DNA from: Phialocephala subalpina | Taxonomy: Eukaryota; Ascomycota; Leotiomycetes; Helotiales; Mollisiaceae | Direction of reading: 5' to 3' | Assembly: GCA_900073065.1 (NCBI GenBank) | Contig: FJOG01000062.1 | Span: forward strand, 25,344-89,343 | DNA length: 64,000 nt | In this document: in pieces, positions 56,498 through 64,000 of the stretch | Layout of the letters: the number at the start of each line of letters is the position of its first letter | Position numbering within the stretch: position 1 is the first letter of the stretch | Notes under the pieces: generated by a model | The model's input: only the letters and a program-made list of their open reading frames with translations | What the model was told of the DNA's origin: nothing | Databases searched by the model: none | Program-made: the position numbers and the translations under genes

Positions 56498-57763
56498 TCA
56501 CTCCAAGTAAAATACCAATCCTTGGTCAGACTTCACCTCGCCCTTGCAAAGTTTCTCCCAACCCTTTCCCACGGCTTCCATTCCCACACCCCAGACCAAC
56601 TCCAGACCCTGTACCAGTCCTCGATTTTTGAATGCCAACCACTCCGTCAGAAGTTCATCAGAATATCTCTTCTCGCCCAGGACATTGACGGCCTGCACCC
56701 CCGCAGCAGAAGCATTGAAAACAGTCGCACCTGTCTTCGTCCTGGCTTTGAACTTTTCCAGTGCCTCCTCTGGAGTCTCCTTCACAACCTCACCCGCTAC
56801 AATCAATTGAACAACATTATCATGGCTCTCGCGTAGTTTGTTTGCCCATCGAGCAGCAGCACCTCCTCTGGAGCCAAACTCGACGACGACAATTTTGGAG
56901 TCTGCAGCCAAACCGAGTTCTTCATCCAAATCACCCGAGTCATCCTCGTACATTAAGGTTTTGTCATAGAATCTGGTTCCCTTCGCGAAGTCTCTCGATG
57001 CCTGAGAACCGATACCAATCACACTCTTCGGCTTCGATCCTTCTGGACGACAGCTCTTCAGCAGATACCCAAGAGCAAGTGCCGTCTTTCCACTATCTGC
57101 AAACACAAGGACAGTCGTCTTCTGGTCAATTTCACCCTTCTCAGGTGTCCAATTATCCTCGATATTGCTTGGATGTAGGAACTCGGCAGGAACCCAAGGG
57201 AACGCAAATCGGTTAATCAGATAACTTGTAGTGAAGAAAATCTGGAAAAGAGCATCGTAACCTCGACTCTCCTTCATGTCCGATGTCCGTCCGGAGACTG
57301 GTGGGTAGAACAAGTACTGATTGTAAAGCGGCATGACATTCTCTCGATGTTTGCTGACCTCTGAGAATTGGCCTGGAAGTCCCTGGTTGAGCTGGACTTT
57401 CATATCGAGAGGGAGTGTTCCGATGGGGAGGAGACCGAAGATCTGTGAATCTACTTCGATGTCAGGAACATTGCTTTCCTGGACGGTAGCGTAGCCCCAG
57501 GCTCCGATGCGACCGAATTTCGTGGGGTCTGAGTACTCGGAAGGAATCGAGGAAGGCAGCGGATGGATCTCCCAGGTGCGTATGATGTGTCCGATGCGTC
57601 CGTACATTAGGTTGTTGGCGGTTAGGGAAAAGATGGATGTTTTAATTCGGATTGAAGATGGGGCCAGGGCTGGGAAGGGAAGTGCGTTTGGGAGGGAGAC
57701 GAGATGTTGGTCTTCATAGTTATTGCGAGAGAGAATTTGGATCACGGATGGAGTGGTAGTCAT
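56498..57763 (-). CDS. DUF2855 family protein
   Basis: A single exon of 421 aa. The N-terminus SVIQILSRNNYEDQHLVSLP and the following TANNLMYGRIGHIIRTWEIHPLP, FGRIGAWGYATV, and SEVSKHRENVMPLYNQYLFYPP are characteristic of the DUF2855 family. The family has a quinone-oxidoreductase-like fold but no known reaction. A nucleotide-binding-like stretch VLVFADSGKTALALGYLL (about residue 215) and VVVEFGSRGGAAARW lie in the C-terminal half. There is no signal peptide or membrane segment. The gene looks intact and lies 450 bp downstream of the HET gene start, but I see no functional link. Confidence 0.8.
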   Translation of the reverse strand: MTTTPSVIQILSRNNYEDQHLVSLPNALPFPALAPSSIRIKTSIFSLTANNLMYGRIGHIIRTWEIHPLPSSIPSEYSDPTKFGRIGAWGYATVQESNVPDIEVDSQIFGLLPIGTLPLDMKVQLNQGLPGQFSEVSKHRENVMPLYNQYLFYPPVSGRTSDMKESRGYDALFQIFFTTSYLINRFAFPWVPAEFLHPSNIEDNWTPEKGEIDQKTTVLVFADSGKTALALGYLLKSCRPEGSKPKSVIGIGSQASRDFAKGTRFYDKTLMYEDDSGDLDEELGLAADSKIVVVEFGSRGGAAARWANKLRESHDNVVQLIVAGEVVKETPEEALEKFKARTKTGATVFNASAAGVQAVNVLGEKRYSDELLTEWLAFKNRGLVQGLELVWGVGMEAVGKGWEKLCKGEVKSDQGLVFYLE

Positions 57764-58463
57764 GATTATTCTCGATACTTCTGTTGTTCACAGTTCGTTC
57801 AAGATAAGGAGGGAGGAGGGGGCTCGAGATAAAAATTTGTGAGATGGGAGTGAGTCTTTAAGTATACACCCACCTCTACGTGCGTGTTGGACAACTACAT
57901 GTTTATATCAATATTTACGGCCGAGCTCAGCTTCCCTTTGCGGATATAGGAGAACTGGTGTCTAAGCGGGTCGTACAATAAGCATCATGCTGGTGCAAGG
58001 TGGCCGCAGAAGTTTGAGTGAGTGATTACTGATTAGAATGCGCAGTCTCGGTTCGGGCTTGGCAAACCTCGGCTTAGAAAGGGGATTTAACGCCGATGTT
58101 CATGCTCGAAGACGAAAGGGGAGGACAGATAATTTGACAAAAAAAAAACCATGCGTATGTTGTTCAATCCTTCCAATCTATTACTGCAGTTGGCATTTCG
58201 AAGGATCTGGGCGCAGTAGATGCCAGTGACCATGAAACGGGTCGGTATGCAGGCCGCTAGTACATTGGGCTCGCGATTGGTGCCTAGTGACTGCTGACTA
58301 ACTACTATTCGGAATGTGAGTTTTACTCTTGTTTTCAGTGCTTGAGCATAACGTAACAACTATCCTCCTAATTTTTAGGGGGTGAAAGATGCGTACCTTT
58401 CTCTTGTCTCGTTGCTCGAAACTACGGAGAAGACTGAAGAAGCGAATGCTATAGAAGCAACAA
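57764..58463. other. divergent intergenic region
   Basis: Promoter of the DUF2855 gene at the left. An A-run of nine lies at 58139-58147. No gene is recognised. Confidence 0.45.
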
Positions 58464-59121
58464 ATGCCCACTGTTGAAGCTGTAATCTCGGAGCTGCTTC
58501 CTGAGCCAGGATTAAAGGCGCTGTCCATTGCATTAGTGGAAGAAATTGAGAATCTGTCCAAAGATTTACTTGCAGCATCTTCTGTCTCGAGACTTCTTTC
58601 AATTCCTTTGGAGCTCCGGAGACAGATCTTAGAGTATTGCATTTGTGATATTGTACTACACTTGCACGTTGCTGAGGATGGGGGTCGGCTCAAGCAGATT
58701 ATTTATGTTAGGCCACACGATGTGATCAGGAAACGATCTATATTGGCTATTCCCACGACGTGTCATTAGCTGTATGTGCAAAAACTCGTTTCCATCACCG
58801 GACGCTAATTTTATCTCTCAGCTACCTCGAAACAATCAACATAGTCTACTCTGGCAACCGCTTTCGATTGGCTATAGCGAGGACAGTACTTTCATTGCCT
58901 CGAAAGATTCTGCTCTAGCGTTTGAATTCGATTCAGGATATATGGTTTCAATGGCACGTAAATGAAACTCCTAAGAGGCAGCATTGAGAGCAAGGAATGG
59001 ACAAGAGTGTGGAAGATCATTGCCTCACTGAAGCGTCTGAAGACATTGTTGATACAAATATATCCATTTTTCGTTTGGGAAGACAAAAGCAGGTCAACGT
59101 GGAGATTGTAGAACTTTGACT
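58464..59121 (+). pseudogene. F-box-like (DUF7730-type) protein, degraded
   Basis: An ATG at 58464 opens a frame with LLSIPLELRRQILEYCI, an F-box-like start. Downstream, in another frame, come YLETINIVYSGNRFRLA and LPRKILL, then a TAG (58916-58918, Gln-compatible), then RLNSIQDIWFQWHV. After a further shift comes WKIIASLKRLKTLLIQIYPFFVWE, ending near 59121. The order matches the common fungal F-box-like family with a C-terminal helical repeat. At least one stop and two frame changes make it a pseudogene, although an unannotated intron may explain the first change. Confidence 0.5.
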
Positions 59122-59191
59122 AGCAAATTCTCGAAGAAGTTCAATTCGCTTTTCTTTTCGGCATTTGTCCGCGAAACACTTGCCAGCTGTG

Positions 59192-61466
59192 TCAAGGCAA
59201 CAACTGGGCTGAATCCCATCGCACCCATTCATTTGGGTCCATTTCAAAAGACAGCAAATCAGAGAAATCATAGGAGGCAGTAGCGTCGAACTCAGGGAGA
59301 GGATCTCCATCCTGTCCCTGAGATTGAATATCGCTATAGCCGGTCGAGTTTGCTGGAACAGGTCCAGATTCTGCGGGAGCTTTTGATTTGGATGAAGAAC
59401 CTCCTGAGGGTCGTCGACAGCGACGAATCGCCTTGATATATTCAGGCGTTGGCGGTTCCGGAAGCCCCTCGACCTTCGTGGCGGCGAGATAGTCGTCCCA
59501 AACTTCCAGCGTCCATTTACCCAGTGTGGTATACACAGCTCCGGTTGTCTCTTCAAACATTTGAGGGTACTTCGAGAGCACTACCCCAATCAAATGCCAC
59601 AATCGGTCGACTTCTGGTCCTGTTTTACGGTGCCGAGCTTCGATGAGAACGTAGAGGATTGTATTCCAGAGGTAGTGCGTGCCAATCTGCCACTTGTATT
59701 TGTCGAAAATTGGATTCCCTCTCACCAAATTTACGTATTCTAACAACTTTATTGCATTTGCAAAGATCAGGTCTCGTTCGCTCTGGGGGATTTTGATGCC
59801 GCTGTTGGCGAATCGTCGGGGGTTGTGGGCAAATAGCTTCATCTTGCATATTGATGACCTAGCTATGATTGATGCGAAGTAATGAAGAGAATTTGATGGG
59901 TCACAATACCGCAGATATTTCCTTTCCAAAAGATCCTCAAGCTGGCCTATCATGCTGTCTTTCTTGGCGAGAGTAATATCAGAGCTGGTGAGTATTTCCA
60001 AACGAACATCATCCGTGAATGGTGATGAAAGTTTGCGTATAAATTCTATGATGTCGCATTTGATTAGGCAAATGACAAGGGAAGTGATCCCGTTGCGCTC
60101 TGGCGGGGGATCCACCATATCAGGGCTGAGGTCTTCGTCTGCAACATTAATAGGCCTTTTGGTATCGCCAGAGAAAAGGTCTGATGACGGCTTTATGCCC
60201 AAGACATCGGACATACGGAAATCCACATAGATAATGTGCCACCAAAGTCGCCTTCGCATTTCCGTTTCAAAAGGAGAGAGGCCAAGAGAAGTGCCATCTC
60301 GGTGAAGACCCATTTTGCGCGCAAGTCGTACCGCGACCCCTGATAAGACGAACAAAGTGACACTTCGGTGACTGCTTCTTACAGCCATCTACATATATTT
60401 AATAAGAATACACAAAACATCGACATTTATAACTCACAATGAATATTGCATATGCTTGGAGAGTCATGGAGCTAGAAGTGTGTAGAAATCCCGCGTCTAT
60501 CAAAGCCTGTCGGGCTGCACGTTTATATCGTGCAAAAGCGATGGATTTCGGTCCTCCGAGTAGACTTTGGCATTCATCTTCGTCTAAAGAGCTAATAGTA
60601 GCAAGATAGAAAGCAAAAATTAGTGCCCGCAGACTTTTCGAAATTTGTTGAGGATGGTGAAGTGCATTCGTCAGCGAGGTCCAGAACGTCGGAAGATGCA
60701 AGAGTTTCATTAGAGGATCCGCTCGATCGACATAAATATCCCACAGCTTAGGCAGGATCTGGATCGAGGGATGAAGACTTGCCAGATCTTCGATCTGAGA
60801 GTGAGCATTCAGCACCAGACCAGTTGGCTCAGGAGTACCAACAAACAGGCCAGACTCGGAAACATTTGACCCATCTGTGGACTCAGCAATGCCACCTTCT
60901 TCAGGATGATTAGACTAGTGATAATTAGGAAGAGAAATCGCTAGCAGCGAGGAGGGGAAACTCACCTCGTCTCCTAAGTCAGACCAAGGAGCACTACCAG
61001 GATTTAGTTTACTATCAAACTGGGGTTGAAAGAAACATTAGACGTACCTGTCGAAATATCTTGATGACCCATCTTTAGTTACAAATTTTTCTTTGGGCGC
61101 AATAGAAGCAATCTCGCCTCTGCTTTCATGCCTGGTGTCCTCAGTCATCTCCACGTCAACCTGTGATCCTGCTTCGAAATCCGAGTCGTCGCCGCCAATC
61201 TCAGAGGGTTCAATGTTAGCACCGTATGATCTCAACAGCTCTTCATATCGTCGCAATTTGGCATGAAGTCCTTCTTTGGGAACTTTCGTTCTCTTCCGCT
61301 TTCCGCGCACAGGGGGAATAAAGCTGCATTGCTTCTCTGCTCTCACGCAGTTGGAGCAAGGAGTGTGCCGGTCGCATTTGACCTTGCGCTGTCTACATGG
61401 CAAACAAGAGTACGGTTTTAGGCCAGCGTCCGACTCAAGTTGCTCTGCCACGAGAGTTTGAGGCAT
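59192..61466 (-). CDS. Zn2Cys6 transcription factor divergent from an exporter
   Basis: Exons 61466-61048, 61011-60966, 60914-60438 and 60388-59192 give 712 aa. An in-frame upstream ATG at 61673 would add 69 residues, but I prefer 61466 because the zinc cluster then begins near residue 20: PYSCLPCRQRKVKCDRHTPC followed by NCVRAEKQC. A basic region RGKRKRTKVPKEGLHAKLRR and a short coiled region follow. The fungal transcription-factor domain shows SVTLFVLSGVAVRLARKMGLHRDG and FETEMRRRLWWHIIYVDFR. The C-terminus is acidic. Intron 1 is only 36 nt. Divergent placement beside a DHA14 exporter suggests it controls that transporter; this is inference. Confidence 0.82.
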
Positions 61467-61744
61467 CTCTAAAAATGTTCTCTTCGGTCCTGTGAAATTG
61501 TCGAATTGAAAAGAAGTCCCGGGCGCATAATAAAATGCTTTGTTGCCGCTCGGGGGTCGGCAGAAATAAAACACAAATTTGAGCGCCGAGAAGCAACCAG
61601 CGCTGCCACCAGAAGTCGGCACATTCCATGAAAGTGAGTTCCGAACACCGCTCCCAGAGTACTTAAATGACATCTCAAACCTGCAGAAGGGAATAGTTCA
61701 ATTCAATTTCCTCGATCTGCTTTGTGGCCCGCAAAAATCTTTCA
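61467..61744. promoter_or_regulatory. 278-bp shared regulator/exporter promoter
   Basis: Separates the preferred start of the Zn2Cys6 gene (61466, -) from the exporter start (61745, +). A regulator next to and divergent from a transporter usually means autoregulation or a cognate pair. No CGG-type inverted operator can be assigned with confidence. Confidence 0.4.
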
Positions 61745-63469
61745 ATGGCCGAAATGTCCAGCCCTCCATCACGTGACGACAAATCGTCTCCAGCGAGTAT
61801 CGCCCAGATGGAGAAGGAGAAGGAGGCTTCTGCCTCTGCTCCTACTTATCCCAGCCAACAAAAGCAAATTTTTATTATGGCAGCTCTTTACTTGGCTCTT
61901 TTCTTAGTAACGCTGGTACCATATGCGCCCTTTCCAAGCAGCAACTACTCTTACTGATTTGACCTGCAGGACCAAAACATCATATCAACAGCCATCCCAC
62001 GAATTACGGATGAATTCCACTCTCTAGATGACATTGGGTGGTACGGTACTGCCTATCTGCTTACGATGTGTAGCTTCCAGCTACTCATGGGCAAAGTCTA
62101 CAAATTCTACCCCGCCAAGCCAGTTTTCCTCATCGGTACTACACTCTTCGAGGTTGGTTCTGCCGTTTGCGGTTCTGCCCCAAGCTCAAAAGCTTTCATT
62201 GTTGGTCGTGCCATTTCAGGATTGGGAGCTTCGGGGATGTTTTCAGGATTGATGGTGATCATGTTCCACACGATTCCGTTACAACAGCGACCAATCTACC
62301 AGGGCGCCTTTGGCGCCATCTTTGCGGTTGCATCTGTCGTCGGTCCTCTAATTGGAGGCACTTTTACCGACAAGGTGACCTGGAGGTGGTGTTTCTACAT
62401 CAATCTCCCCGTGGGCGCAATATCACTCATCGTTACATTCCTGATCCTGCATCTTCCCGATCAGAAGCTGGATGCCCGCGCCTTGGGCGGGATGGCCAAA
62501 TTGAAGCAACTGGACCCAATCGGCAATCTCGTGTTCTTCCCCGGCATTGTGTGCCTGGTATTGGCTCTTCAATGGGGTGGAACAGAGTATTCTTGGAAGA
62601 GCGCTCGCATCATTGTCCTTCTTGTGCTTTGCGGTGTTCTCTGCCTCGCCTTCATTGCAGTTCAGATTTGGAAGCAGGAGAGTGGAACGCTCCCTCCGCG
62701 TATCGTGAAGCAACGCAGCGTTGCAGCATGCGTATGGTGTGCTTTCTTCAACGGCGCTGGTATGATGGCCATGATCTATTATCTGCCAATCTGGTTCCAA
62801 GCCATCAAAGGCGTTAGTGCTGTCAAGTCTGGAATCATGCTACTTCCGATGATCCTCTCAACCGTCGTCAGTTCTCTTTCCTCTGGATTCATCATCTCCA
62901 AAATTGGTTACTACACTCCATTCTTCATACTCAGCTCAACCATCACGCCTATCGGAGCTGGTCTTCTCGCAACTCTTACTCCAAGCACAGGTCATGCCAA
63001 GTGGATTGGTTACCAGGTGCTCTACGGCATTGGCCTCGGTCTCGGCACCCAGCAGCCATTGAACGTCATTCAGACCGTTTTGTCGAGATCCGATATTGCG
63101 ACGGGATCCGCGCTCGTCATGTTCATGCGCTTCCTTGGCTCTGCTATCTTCCTACCCGTTGCCCAAAATATCTTCATCAACAACCTGGTCTCGAAGCTGA
63201 CCAATCTCCCGAGTATTACTACTAGCGCCATCACTGGTGGGGGTGCCACGGAACTCAGGAATCTGGCTTCTGGATCTGATCTGGACACTCTTCTTTCGGA
63301 CTACAACACTGCTATCATACATGTGATTTACATGGTGGTTGCGACATCCGCTGTCACTATGTTCGGCAGTGTGCTTGTGGAATGGCGCAGCTTGAAAGCT
63401 CGTGCTAAAGAGCAGGAAGGTGGAACCAACAAATCCCAGGAAGTCATAGAGAAGAAGGAATCTGTTTGA
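61745..63469 (+). CDS. MFS drug:H+ antiporter, DHA14 family
   Basis: Exons 61745-61915 and 61970-63469 give 556 aa with a clean 54-nt intron. The cytosolic N-terminus (MAEMSSPPSRDDKSSPASIA) is followed by about 14 membrane segments. Landmarks are DQNIISTAIPRITDEFHSLD and IGWYGTAYLLTMCSFQLLMG, then VGRAISGLGASGMFSG. The antiporter motif C region is VASVVGPLIGGTFTDKVTWRWC followed by FYINLPVGAISL. LPIWFQAIKGVSAVKSGIMLLP lies in the second half. This family exports fungal toxins, antibiotics and other small molecules by proton antiport; the substrate is unknown. No biosynthetic gene is visible within the window on either side. The frame is intact. Confidence 0.9.
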
Positions 63470-64000
63470 GATGATTTTGGGACCACTTTAGATTCTATGG
63501 ACCAACAAGCTATATTTGTAGTATATTTTAGCCTAGATTCCACTCCCCTTCTTAGAATATCAATATTAGAAATACTTTATCTTGTATTGCTTCGTATATA
63601 GTTTATCGTGTATACTTTTTCCTAATTTGCTTAATAATAACAAAGCCAAGGATTCGTCGTTTAATCCTTTATAAATTTCAAGAATAAAATATTTTAATCC
63701 TTAAAATCAAAGAATTAATATTATATCTTATTTAATTTTATTTAATTTTGTTTTAATATTTGATTTACTTTTTATTTCTTATAAGGATCTCCTTATTATT
63801 ATTATAATTTTTATTTATAAAATTAAGTAATTCTTTATATAATAAATTTTTTTTTCCAAAATTAATATATATTATTTATAAGTTTATTTTCAAATGTTAA
63901 AAAAAAGATATTATATAAATTTATTAATTTGATAAAAATAATTAAAAATAATCCAAATATTAAAAAAAATTCTTTTAATTACTTTTTATATTAAAATATT
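63470..64000. repeat. AT-rich edge, probable second RIP block
   Basis: From about 63580 the sequence becomes almost pure A/T, like 1-10130, with no coding pattern. It probably marks the start of another RIP-degraded repeat block beyond the window. Confidence 0.6.

Noticed and set aside
1..64000. tRNA, rRNA, CRISPR arrays, bacterial-type operons or riboswitches
   Set aside because: None could be supported by eye. The genome is fungal, so CRISPR and operons are not expected.

Overview
The window is nuclear DNA from a filamentous ascomycete (Pezizomycotina). The evidence is many 45-60 nt introns, Zn2Cys6 regulators, a HET-domain protein, an Egh16/MAS-type secreted protein, and AT-rich blocks with C-to-T/G-to-A decay typical of repeat-induced point mutation (RIP). 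A Leotiomycete-like fungus is my best guess from the gene set, at low confidence.

Layout. Positions 1-10130 are an AT-rich, RIP-degraded block. It hides two long relic reading frames: an F-box-like one on + (about 230-1132) and a very long intronless one on - (6419-2823, about 1,199 codons, many stops, no net frameshift). It also holds a pair of long direct repeats 2.26 kb apart. At 10.1-13.1 kb two transcription-factor remnants carry RIP-like stops. A hAT transposon with 8-bp target duplication occupies 13225-16863 and contains a 221-bp assembly gap. From 17 kb on the DNA is normal euchromatin: an Egh16-like secreted protein, an NmrA-like oxidoreductase and a GH51 arabinofuranosidase, then a row of dead genes (GH5 glucanase, MFS sugar transporter, FAD oxidoreductase; 26-30.3 kb). 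Next come a carboxylesterase, a 450-aa protein of unknown function, a secreted Cys-rich protein, a predicted mitochondrial protein divergent from ClpP, a monoacylglycerol-lipase-like hydrolase, a mitochondrial tRNA m1A methyltransferase-like protein, and a Dcr2-like phosphatase carrying an exact internal tandem duplication. A COL-26/AmyR-like regulator, a small foldback element, a HET protein, a DUF2855 protein and an F-box-like pseudogene follow. The window ends with a divergent Zn2Cys6 regulator / DHA14 exporter pair and a final AT-rich edge.

How the genes relate. There is no operon-style organisation. The sensible functional groups are plant-biomass or sugar use (GH51, dead GH5, dead sugar transporter, COL-26-like regulator), mitochondrial housekeeping (ClpP, its divergent neighbour, TRMT61-like protein) and the regulator/exporter pair at the right end. 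Several otherwise well-conserved genes (carboxylesterase, secreted Cys-rich protein, TRMT61-like, Egh16-like) each need a one-base correction to read through. This points either to residual indel errors in the assembly or to real recent loss. The most unusual items are the giant indel-free RIP relic, the in-frame 250-bp duplication in the Dcr2-like gene, and the RIP-type stops in the transcription-factor remnants beside the repeats.
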